From Oscillospiraceae bacterium (lineage in GTDB: Bacteria > Bacillota > Clostridia > Oscillospirales > CAG-272): 45,753 bases of DNA. Made by a program: the position numbers and the translations under genes. The DNA is taken from assembly GCA_015064295.1 (NCBI GenBank), contig SVSM01000012.1:1-45753 (forward strand), read 5' to 3'. Below the pieces are notes generated by a model, which saw only the letters and a list, made by a program, of their open reading frames with translations, did no database searches and was not told the origin of the DNA. Shown here piece after piece: positions 8,118 through 14,389 of the stretch; position 1 is the stretch's first letter; each line of letters starts with the position of its first letter.

Positions 8118-9722
8118 GTGTATACCAACGATATGCTGGAATCGATGAAAAAGGTCGAGGCCAAACGGGAAGAAAACACCTTTCTTGAGCCCCGACGTAT
8201 GACGGCTGAGGAAAAGGAGAACCTCCTTGCTACCTATCATCCCGACTATAAGCAGAATGAATTTGCCGTACTGACCATCGGCCCCAACAAGGGCGATAAG
8301 GTCCCCACCGAGCTTGCCGAGCTGCTGCAGGCCAATAGCCGTATTGACCCCGACAAGATTGATCTTGACAAGGTGGACTACGACGTGGACGTACTCGTCA
8401 TCGGCGGCGGCGGGGCCGGCTCCTCGGCAGCCATCGAAGCCCATAACAGCGGCGCGAACGTCATGATCGTCACCAAGCTCCGCATCGGCGATGCCAACAC
8501 CATGATGGCCGAGGGTGGGATCCAGGCGGCCGATAAGCCCAACGATTCCCCCGCCATCCATTACCTTGACGCCTTCGGCGGCGGCCATTTTGCCGCCAAG
8601 CCCGAGCTGCTGTATAAGCTGGTAAACGAGGCTCCCGACGCCATCAAGTGGCTATCGGAGCTGGGAGTGGAATTTGACAAGATGCCCGACGGCACCATGG
8701 TCACCACCCACGGTGGCGGCACCTCCCGCAAGAGAATGCACGCCGCCAAGGACTATTCGGGTGCCGAGATCATGCGTACCCTCCGCGACGAGGTGCTGAA
8801 CCGCGGGATCCCGGTAGTCGACTTCACCGCCGCCATCGAGCTGATCCTGGACGATAAGGGCAACGCCGCCGGCGCCGTCCTCCTCAATATGGAGACCAAG
8901 GAGATCCTCATCGCCCGTGCCAAGACCGTCGTGATCGCCACCGGCGGAGCAGGACGCCTCCATTATCAGGGCTTCCCCACCTCCAACCACTACGGCGCAA
9001 CGGCGGACGGCCTGGTTCTCGGCTATCGGGCGGGAGCAAAGCTGCTTTACGCCGATACCCTTCAGTATCACCCCACCGGCGCTGCCTATCCCGAGCAGAT
9101 CTTCGGCGCGCTGGTCACCGAAAAGGTGCGCTCTCTCGGTGCGAAGCTGATCAACTGCGACGGCGAGGCCTTCATGCATCCCCTTGAGACCCGTGACGTT
9201 TCGGCCGCCTCCATCATTCGGGAGTGCACCGCCCGCGGTAAGGGCGTGAAGACGCCCGACGGCGTGGGTGTATGGCTGGATACTCCCATGATCGAACGGA
9301 AGAACGGGGAGGGAACCATTGAGAAGCGGATCCCCGCCATGATGCGTATGTTCGGTAAGTACGGTATCGACATCCGTAAGGAGCCGATCCTGATTTACCC
9401 CACCCTCCATTATCAGAACGGCGGTCTTGACATCGGCCCCGACTGCATGACCACCTGCGTTCCGAATCTCTTTGTGGCCGGTGAGGCTGTTGGTGGCATC
9501 CACGGCCGCAACCGTCTCATGGGTAACTCTCTCCTTGACATCATCGTCTTCGGACGGGATGCCGGTAAGAGTGCCTCGACCACGGCCAAGGGCGTGACGC
9601 TTGGCAAGCTGACCCTTGATCACGTCACCGAATTTACCGCCCAGCGGAAGGCGGCGGGCATCGAGAGCGATACCGTTTCTCCCAAGCTTCTGCCCAACTA
9701 TACCAAACAACAATCGATCTGA
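8118..9722 (+). CDS. frdA: Fumarate reductase/succinate dehydrogenase-type flavoprotein
   Basis: This FAD-dependent dehydrogenase of the FrdA/SdhA/NadB superfamily is predicted to reduce fumarate to succinate. The FAD motif VIGGGGAGSS lies near residue 96, after an unusually long N-terminal extension. Substrate residues of the fumarate reductase site are present: His318 in QYHPTG, Arg338 in EKVRS, His431 in TLHYQNGG and Arg466 in GRNRLMGNS. The position that carries the covalent flavin His in E. coli FrdA/SdhA is Asn127 (NTMMAEGG), so FAD is probably non-covalent. The GTG at 8118 is preferred because it sits 9 bp after GGAGG (8104-8108); GTG 8112 is too close and ATG 8133 too far. L-aspartate oxidase is a weaker alternative, given frdB and fumC in context. 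Confidence 0.85.
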   Translation: MYTNDMLESMKKVEAKREENTFLEPRRMTAEEKENLLATYHPDYKQNEFAVLTIGPNKGDKVPTELAELLQANSRIDPDKIDLDKVDYDVDVLVIGGGGAGSSAAIEAHNSGANVMIVTKLRIGDANTMMAEGGIQAADKPNDSPAIHYLDAFGGGHFAAKPELLYKLVNEAPDAIKWLSELGVEFDKMPDGTMVTTHGGGTSRKRMHAAKDYSGAEIMRTLRDEVLNRGIPVVDFTAAIELILDDKGNAAGAVLLNMETKEILIARAKTVVIATGGAGRLHYQGFPTSNHYGATADGLVLGYRAGAKLLYADTLQYHPTGAAYPEQIFGALVTEKVRSLGAKLINCDGEAFMHPLETRDVSAASIIRECTARGKGVKTPDGVGVWLDTPMIERKNGEGTIEKRIPAMMRMFGKYGIDIRKEPILIYPTLHYQNGGLDIGPDCMTTCVPNLFVAGEAVGGIHGRNRLMGNSLLDIIVFGRDAGKSASTTAKGVTLGKLTLDHVTEFTAQRKAAGIESDTVSPKLLPNYTKQQSI

Positions 9723-9736
9723 CAGGATAGCGGTGT

Positions 9737-9764
9737 GCGGACGGGAACGAAGGTTCCCGTCCGC
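9737..9764 (+). other. Stem-loop between frdA and the transporter gene
   Basis: A perfect 12-bp GC-rich stem (arms GCGGACGGGAAC and GTTCCCGTCCGC) encloses the tetraloop GAAG, between the frdA stop and the transporter start. No T-run follows. It probably shapes mRNA stability or partial termination within the operon. Confidence 0.6.
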
Positions 9765-9784
9765 CACACAACGAGGTAGCGACT

Positions 9785-10972
9785 ATGACGTATTTCGGCG
9801 GAGTTTTGGACTCCATGTTTTCTCTCATTTTTCTCGCCTTTATGATCATGGCGCTTGGGTATCTCCTGGGCGGCATTCACATCAAGGGCGTTTCTCTCGG
9901 CTCGGCAGGCGTCCTGCTGGTAGCGCTCCTGTACGGCATTTTAGCCCATTACGTTCCCTCCTTTTCGGTGGGCGGTCACGTGATCGAGCTGACCAATCCG
10001 GCGGGCTTTAAGGTGTTTTCCAATATCGGAACGGCCTTGTTCGTCACCGCCGTTGGCTATATTGCCGGTCCCAAGTTCTTCCGAACCATGAACCGTAAGT
10101 CCCTTTCTTATATCGTCATGGGCCTGGCGGTCATCGGAACGGCTGCACTGACTGCCCTTCTGCTTGTCAAGGGTTTTGGTGTTGACAAGGGCATGGTCGT
10201 CGGCCTTTTGACCGGCGGTCTGACCTCCACGCCCGGACTTTCTGCCGCCACGGAGGGCGTGTCGGAAAGCGTATCGGCGGCCGCAACCGCCGGCTACGGC
10301 ATCTCCTATATCTACGGAGTGCTTGGCGTCGTGCTGTTCGTACAGCTGGTGCCTCGCTTCATGAAGGTGGACATTGCCAAGGAACGGGAATCCTTTATTG
10401 CGGCAGGGCAGGTGACCATTCCCACGCCCAAGCACAAGCTGTTCAAGCTGGACCCGCTGGATTTCTTCCCCTTCTTTTTAGCCGTGGGTGTCGGTGTGAT
10501 CATCGGATCCATCAAAATCCCCGGCATCAACTTCTCCCTCGGCACCTCCGGCGGAACCCTGGTGTCCGGCTTGCTTTTCGGTCACTTTAGACACATCGGG
10601 AAGCTGGATCTGACGGTCGGCAAGAATCAGCTGAACGTCTTCCGTGAGCTGGGGCTTGTCTTCTTCCTTGTGGGAGCGGGCGTTCCCGGCGGAATGAACT
10701 TTATTGAGAATCTAAGACTTGAATATTTCCTCTACGGTGTGCTCCTGACCACGGTTCCTATGGTAGTGGGCTTTCTGTTGGCCAAGTACGTTTTCAAGCT
10801 TTCCATCTTCAACAACCTCGGTTCCATCACGGGCGGTATGACCAGTACGCCCGCCCTTGGCGCACTCATTTCCACGGCGGGAACCGACGAGGTGGCCTCG
10901 GCCTATGCCGCCACCTATCCCGTGGCATTGGTCAGCGTGGTGCTGGCGGCCAAGCTTTTACTGATGATTTGA
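9785..10972 (+). CDS. AspT/YidE-family (AAE) dicarboxylate or amino-acid exchanger
   Basis: This 395-residue, strongly hydrophobic protein is built of two repeated halves. The family motif occurs in both: GGLTSTPGLSAA near residue 145 and GGMTSTPALGALIS near residue 349. The family is the aspartate:alanine exchanger (AAE) group. Known members include Tetragenococcus AspT (aspartate/alanine exchange) and Corynebacterium SucE (succinate export). Position directly after fumC, hdr-flx and frdBA, and before an aspartate aminotransferase, makes succinate export or aspartate/succinate exchange the best guess. The substrate itself is inferred. The ATG at 9785 follows GAGG at 9773-9776. At about half the length of E. 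coli YidE/YbjL it lacks their internal TrkA-C domains. Confidence 0.8.
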   Translation: MTYFGGVLDSMFSLIFLAFMIMALGYLLGGIHIKGVSLGSAGVLLVALLYGILAHYVPSFSVGGHVIELTNPAGFKVFSNIGTALFVTAVGYIAGPKFFRTMNRKSLSYIVMGLAVIGTAALTALLLVKGFGVDKGMVVGLLTGGLTSTPGLSAATEGVSESVSAAATAGYGISYIYGVLGVVLFVQLVPRFMKVDIAKERESFIAAGQVTIPTPKHKLFKLDPLDFFPFFLAVGVGVIIGSIKIPGINFSLGTSGGTLVSGLLFGHFRHIGKLDLTVGKNQLNVFRELGLVFFLVGAGVPGGMNFIENLRLEYFLYGVLLTTVPMVVGFLLAKYVFKLSIFNNLGSITGGMTSTPALGALISTAGTDEVASAYAATYPVALVSVVLAAKLLLMI

Positions 10973-11001
10973 TCCTTTCCGGGCGTTTTTCGTGGGGGAC
11001 T

Positions 11002-11019
11002 GCCCCTTTTTGAAGGGGC
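11002..11019 (+). terminator. Possible terminator hairpin after the transporter gene
   Basis: A 7-bp stem GCCCCTT / AAGGGGC with loop TTTG lies just before the rex promoter. It has no trailing T-run, so termination efficiency is doubtful. Confidence 0.35.
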
Positions 11020-11023
11020 CCCA

Positions 11024-11052
11024 TTGACAAATGTAGCGTTATCGTATATAAT
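11024..11052 (+). promoter_or_regulatory. Consensus vegetative promoter of rex
   Basis: TTGACA (11024-11029) and TATAAT (11047-11052) are separated by exactly 17 bp, a perfect housekeeping promoter. Transcription should start near 11059, giving rex its own start separate from the upstream operon. I see no convincing Rex operator overlapping it. Confidence 0.9.
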
Positions 11053-11056
11053 ATTA

Positions 11057-11090
11057 AAAATGCAAGTTTCAAGATCGAATCTTGCATTTT
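11057..11090 (+). promoter_or_regulatory. 5'-terminal stem-loop in the rex leader
   Basis: AAAATGCAAG (11057-11066) and CTTGCATTTT (11081-11090) form a perfect 10-bp stem that starts at about the first transcribed base and ends directly against the ribosome site GGGAGGA (11091-11097). Inside it CAAGAT-CGA-ATCTTG (11070-11084) forms a competing shorter hairpin that shares part of the 3' arm. This could stabilise the mRNA or act as a DNA operator. Confidence 0.6.
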
Positions 11091-11101
11091 GGGAGGACGA
11101 A

Positions 11102-11743
11102 ATGGAATTCATTCAACAGGTTTCCATCAACACCCTGCAACGCTTGCCGCGATATCTGAATTACCTCAAATCCCTTGATGGAGAAGGGAATATCTCTTCT
11201 ACCGAAATTGCCAAAGCCTTGGGGCTCAACGACGTCCAGGTACGAAAGGATCTGTCGTCCGTCAGCTCGGGAGGAAGGCCAAAGGTTGGCTATTCGGTCT
11301 GCGGATTGATCGACGATTTGAAGGCGTTTCTCGGCTACAATACGACGAACTACGCCGTTCTCGTCGGCGCCGGCAATCTTGGTAGGGCTCTTATGTCCTA
11401 TCGTGGCTTTGGTGAATACGGGCTTCGGATCGTGGCGGGCTTTGATCTTGCCCCCGAGATCGTGGGAGGTGAGAGCGACGGGAAGCCGATCCTTTCCCTT
11501 GATGAGCTGCCCGACTACTGCGCCGAGCACGGCATCCGCATCGGCGTCATTACCACCCCTGCCTCCGCCGCGCAGTCGGCCTGCGATCTTTTGATCCGCG
11601 GCGGCATCAAGGCGATCTGGAATTTTGCTCCCGCCCATATCAACGTGCCGAACGGCGTATTGGTACAGAACGAAAACATGGCCTGCTCGTTGGCCCTGCT
11701 CAGCAAGCATCTCAATGAGATGCTGGATGAAGCAAACGAGTGA
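11102..11743 (+). CDS. rex: Redox-sensing transcriptional repressor Rex
   Basis: Rex senses the NADH/NAD+ ratio and represses fermentative and anaerobic respiratory genes when NADH is low. The 213-residue protein has the N-terminal winged helix (SSTEIAKALGLNDVQVRKDL, then GRPKVGYSV) and a Rossmann domain with VLVGAGNLGRAL near residue 90. Length and layout match Rex. The ATG at 11102 follows GGGAGGA at 11091-11097; an earlier TTG coincides with the -35 box and cannot be the start. It lies directly downstream of NADH-linked and fumarate-reducing genes, plausible targets, and 32 bp before the aminotransferase gene. Confidence 0.95.
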   Translation: MEFIQQVSINTLQRLPRYLNYLKSLDGEGNISSTEIAKALGLNDVQVRKDLSSVSSGGRPKVGYSVCGLIDDLKAFLGYNTTNYAVLVGAGNLGRALMSYRGFGEYGLRIVAGFDLAPEIVGGESDGKPILSLDELPDYCAEHGIRIGVITTPASAAQSACDLLIRGGIKAIWNFAPAHINVPNGVLVQNENMACSLALLSKHLNEMLDEANE

Positions 11744-11775
11744 TAACCTACCAAAGGAAGAAAGGCATCACCGCT

Positions 11776-13071
11776 ATGACACCTTACAATCAGACATCCA
11801 CCGCCGAGCTGAAGGAGCATCTTGCCTCTCTGAGGTCGGTTTACAAGGAATATCAGGGCATGAATCTCCAGCTCAATATGGCGAGAGGTAAGCCCTCAAA
11901 CGACCAGCTTGACCTTTCCATGGGCATGATGGACGTGTTAAGCTCCGAGGACGACCTCACCTGTGAGGACGGTACCGATTGCCGTAACTACGGCGTTCTT
12001 GACGGTATCGGCGAGGCCAAGCAGCTGCTTGGTGACATGATGGAGGTGCCGGCTGAGAACATCATCATCTACGGCAACTCCAGCCTGAACGTCATGTACG
12101 ATACGGTATCCCGTTCCATGACCCACGGGGTCATGGGCAACACCCCCTGGTGCAAGCTGGATCGGGTGAAATTTCTTTGCCCCGTGCCCGGCTACGACCG
12201 TCATTTTGCCATCACCCAGTATTTTGGCATTGAGATGATCCCGATCCCCATGACCGAAGACGGCCCCGATATGAATCTGGTTGAAAAGTACGTATCGGAG
12301 GACGAGGCAGTCAAGGGCATCTGGTGCGTTCCGAAATACAGCAACCCCCAGGGATATTCCTATTCCGATGAAACGGTGCGCCGCTTTGCGGCCCTGAAGC
12401 CCAAGGCCAAGGATTTCCGTATCTATTGGGATAATGCGTATACCATCCATCATCTTTACGATGACGATCAGGACGTGCTGCTTGAGATCCTGGACGAATG
12501 CCGCAAGGCAGGCAATCCCGACATGGTTTATAAGTTTGCCTCCACCTCCAAGATCAGCTTCCCAGGCTCCGGCATTGCCGCTATTGCCGCCTCGCTGAAC
12601 AATCTGACCGACATCAAGAAGCAGCTCGGTATGCAGACCATCGGTCACGACAAGGTCAACCAGCTCCGACACGTCCGCTTTTTCGGCGACCTGAAGGGCA
12701 TGACCGAGCATATGCGGAAGCACGCCGACATCCTGCGCCCCAAATTCGAGACGGTACTTGAGATTCTGGAGCGTGAGCTGGGCGGACTCGGCATCGGCTC
12801 CTGGACCAAGCCCAAGGGCGGTTACTTTATTTCCTTCGACTCGCTTGCCGGCTGCGCAAAAGAGATCGTGGCTCGCTGTAAGAAGGCGGGCGTCGTGATG
12901 ACGGGAGCGGGAGCGACCTATCCCTACGGTATCGACCCGCAGGACAGTAATATCCGTATCGCTCCTTCCTATCCCCCCCTTGCCGACCTGAAGGTGGCAA
13001 CCGAGCTGTTCTCCCTCTGTGTAAAGATCGTCAGCATTCAGAAGATCCTTTCCGACCGCGGGGAGGCATGA
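11776..13071 (+). CDS. Aspartate aminotransferase, type Ic (PLP-dependent)
   Basis: This 431-residue fold-type I aminotransferase belongs to the type Ic aspartate aminotransferase group, the Pfam family often annotated as MocR-like alanine/aspartate aminotransferase. It would interconvert aspartate and oxaloacetate with 2-oxoglutarate/glutamate. The PLP-binding lysine is Lys259 in FASTSKISFPGSG. Other family marks are NLQLNMARGKPS near the N-terminus, PGYDRHF, and IYWDNAYTIHHL with the cofactor-contacting Asp/Asn and Tyr. The ATG at 11776 follows AGGAAGAAAGG at about 11755-11765. It sits between rex and a Nudix gene in one apparent transcript. It would feed oxaloacetate toward malate, fumarate and succinate. 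Confidence 0.88.
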   Translation: MTPYNQTSTAELKEHLASLRSVYKEYQGMNLQLNMARGKPSNDQLDLSMGMMDVLSSEDDLTCEDGTDCRNYGVLDGIGEAKQLLGDMMEVPAENIIIYGNSSLNVMYDTVSRSMTHGVMGNTPWCKLDRVKFLCPVPGYDRHFAITQYFGIEMIPIPMTEDGPDMNLVEKYVSEDEAVKGIWCVPKYSNPQGYSYSDETVRRFAALKPKAKDFRIYWDNAYTIHHLYDDDQDVLLEILDECRKAGNPDMVYKFASTSKISFPGSGIAAIAASLNNLTDIKKQLGMQTIGHDKVNQLRHVRFFGDLKGMTEHMRKHADILRPKFETVLEILERELGGLGIGSWTKPKGGYFISFDSLAGCAKEIVARCKKAGVVMTGAGATYPYGIDPQDSNIRIAPSYPPLADLKVATELFSLCVKIVSIQKILSDRGEA

Positions 13072-13099
13072 AGAACCGAGATCAGGAAGGGAAGGCCCC

Positions 13100-13606
13100 A
13101 TGAAACGCATTTGTCTGCTTACCGACCGTAAGGTGCTGAAAAAAGGCGGCTTCAGCCGCGTGAAGCCCCGCCTCACGGCACGGGCCATTCTGCGGAATAA
13201 AGAAGGGCTCTATGCGGCGATGTATTCCGACCGCTTCCGTCTTTACTCCCTGCCGGGAGGCGGCATGGAGCCGGGGGAAACCCCCGCCAAAGCCCTGCGG
13301 CGCGAGCTGCTGGAGGAGACGGGATGCCGCTGCGTATCCATCCAAGGGGTGGGGATCGTAGAGGAGAACCGCGCGTATTGCAATTTTACTCAGCGCTCCT
13401 TTTACTACGCGGTGCAGACCGAGGAGCCTTATGAGACGCCTCAGCCCACCGAAAAGGAACAGAAGAATAAGACGGTGGTGTTGTGGCTCCCCTTTGACGA
13501 GCTTTACGATCGGATCGCAACACCCGTCCATACGTCGAATCCCAGAAAATACGTACAGGCCCGCGACGTTGCGGCGCTTGATGCGTATCGGAAACGAAGA
13601 CGCTGA
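13100..13606 (+). CDS. Nudix hydrolase
   Basis: This 168-residue Nudix-family protein hydrolyses a nucleoside diphosphate linked to an unknown group. The Nudix box is complete at about residues 53-75: GGGMEPGE, then RRELLEETG with the metal-binding glutamates. The flanking LYSLPGGG and FYYAV...VVLWLPFDEL strands fit the fold. No second domain is present and the substrate cannot be told. It starts 28 bp after the aminotransferase gene behind AGGAAGGGA (13084-13092) and ends just before a strong terminator, making it the last gene of the rex transcript. Confidence 0.88.
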   Translation: MKRICLLTDRKVLKKGGFSRVKPRLTARAILRNKEGLYAAMYSDRFRLYSLPGGGMEPGETPAKALRRELLEETGCRCVSIQGVGIVEENRAYCNFTQRSFYYAVQTEEPYETPQPTEKEQKNKTVVLWLPFDELYDRIATPVHTSNPRKYVQARDVAALDAYRKRRR

Positions 13607-13614
13607 TGGGCTTC

Positions 13615-13718
13615 CGTCGTGTCAGACGCTCACGGCTCCCTCCGAAGAAGAGGGAGCCTTTTTTGTGTTTGCGGGCATCGTCGAGTCAAACGCTCACGCT
13701 CCCTTCGCATAAGAGGGA
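13615..13718. repeat. Imperfect direct repeat, two hairpin-containing units
   Basis: Two units of about 40 bp, 13615-13658 and 13679-13718, share CGTCG, GTCA, ACGCTCACG, CTCCCT and AAGAGGGA in the same order. The first forms the rex-operon terminator hairpin; the second has decayed and has no T-run. It looks like a duplicated or dispersed REP-like element. Confidence 0.6.
13634..13664 (+). terminator. Rho-independent terminator after the Nudix gene
   Basis: A perfect 9-bp stem, GGCTCCCTC / GAGGGAGCC, with a 7-base loop is followed directly by six T residues. Confidence 0.92.
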
Positions 13719-13727
13719 AGTGCTATT

Positions 13728-13761
13728 AAAAAACGCCCTGTCGTTTTCCGACAGGGCGTTT
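13728..13761 (-). terminator. Rho-independent terminator of the thioredoxin operon
   Basis: A 13-bp stem (arms 13731-13743 and 13749-13761, core CGCCCTGTCG) has a 5-base loop. Read on the - strand it ends in a run of six T. It begins 3 bp after the stop codon of the small FTR-like gene. Confidence 0.92.
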
Positions 13762-13763
13762 CG

Positions 13764-13961
13764 CTATTTTTCCTTGTAGTAGAGGAGGCAGTGGCAATAT
13801 CCCTCAAAATCAGGATCGGCGATCTGCTCGCGGAACTCGCGGCACATACATTTGATGTCTTCGCTTTTTCCCATGCGGCAGGGGCAGTAGCCGCCCTTGG
13901 CCTTCAAGCCTTCCTTGACGGTTTTGACGATCTCCTCGTTCTCATTGAAGCGGATCTTCAT
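13764..13961 (-). CDS. Small ferredoxin-thioredoxin reductase catalytic-domain-like protein
   Basis: This 65-residue protein has three cysteine pairs: CPC at 26-28, CMC at 38-40 and CHC at 56-58. Ferredoxin-thioredoxin reductase catalytic chains use CPC, CPC and CHC motifs to bind a [4Fe-4S] cluster and hold the redox disulfide. Here the second motif reads CMC, and the spacing (9 then 15 residues) differs from the plant enzyme (16 then 8). The usual chain is about 90-115 residues, so this is a minimal form. It starts 3 bp after the thioredoxin stop codon with only AAGG nearby, implying translational coupling. Most likely it reduces the neighbouring thioredoxin with electrons from ferredoxin; this is inferred from family and context. 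Confidence 0.75.
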   Translation of the reverse strand: MKIRFNENEEIVKTVKEGLKAKGGYCPCRMGKSEDIKCMCREFREQIADPDFEGYCHCLLYYKEK

Positions 13962-13964
13962 GCC

Positions 13965-14273
13965 TTACTTGACCGAATCAATGAGGGCCGACAGGGCGTC
14001 GGCATCCATATAACCGGTGGTGGTTTTGAGCACCTCGCCGTTCTTGACGAACACAAGGGTGGGAATTACCTGAATGCGGAACTTACGAGCCAGGTCCTCC
14101 TCCTCGTCCACGTTGACCTTCACGAAGGTCACCTCGGGATAGTTGGCGGAGACCTCCTCCAGCACGGGGGCCAGCATTTTGCAGGGGCCGCACCAGGTGG
14201 CATAGAAATCGATCAGCAAGAGATCGGAGGAGACGGCAAGGGCCTCGTAGTCTTGAGACGTAATGTGTTTCAT
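13965..14273 (-). CDS. trxA: Thioredoxin
   Basis: This 102-residue classical thioredoxin has the active site WCGPC (Trp27-Cys31) in FYATWCGPCKML, and the cis-proline loop VIPTLVFVKNGE. It reduces protein disulfides in the cytoplasm. The ATG at 14273 has an upstream AAAGGA; a longer in-frame extension to 14633 runs through the divergent regulator gene and is rejected. It forms a two-gene operon with the FTR-like protein and is divergent from a Crp/Fnr regulator across a palindrome-rich promoter. No NADPH-dependent thioredoxin reductase is present in the window. Confidence 0.96.
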   Translation of the reverse strand: MKHITSQDYEALAVSSDLLLIDFYATWCGPCKMLAPVLEEVSANYPEVTFVKVNVDEEEDLARKFRIQVIPTLVFVKNGEVLKTTTGYMDADALSALIDSVK

Positions 14274-14317
14274 GGTAGCGTCCTTTCTTCTGAAAACCGT
14301 GAATTGCAGCAACTCAC

Positions 14318-14360
14318 TTGACTTTACGCTTATAGTATAGTATACTATCCCCGTAAAGTC
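14318..14360. promoter_or_regulatory. Divergent promoter and nested palindromes between trxA and the Crp/Fnr gene
   Basis: For the + strand gene, TTGACT (14318-14323) and TATACT (14341-14346) lie 17 bp apart. A perfect 9-bp inverted repeat GACTTTACG / CGTAAAGTC spans 14320-14360, and a 12-bp palindrome ATAGTATACTAT (14337-14348) covers the -10 box. On the - strand a weaker TTTACG-17-TATAAG reads toward trxA. The layout suggests shared operators. Confidence 0.75.
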
Positions 14361-14389
14361 TGTTGGAAATACAACGAAAGGAAAGAAAA

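Noticed and set aside
912-9722. Selenocysteine in HdrA or other redox subunits
   Set aside because: All nine frames are continuous without internal TGA, so no recoding is needed.
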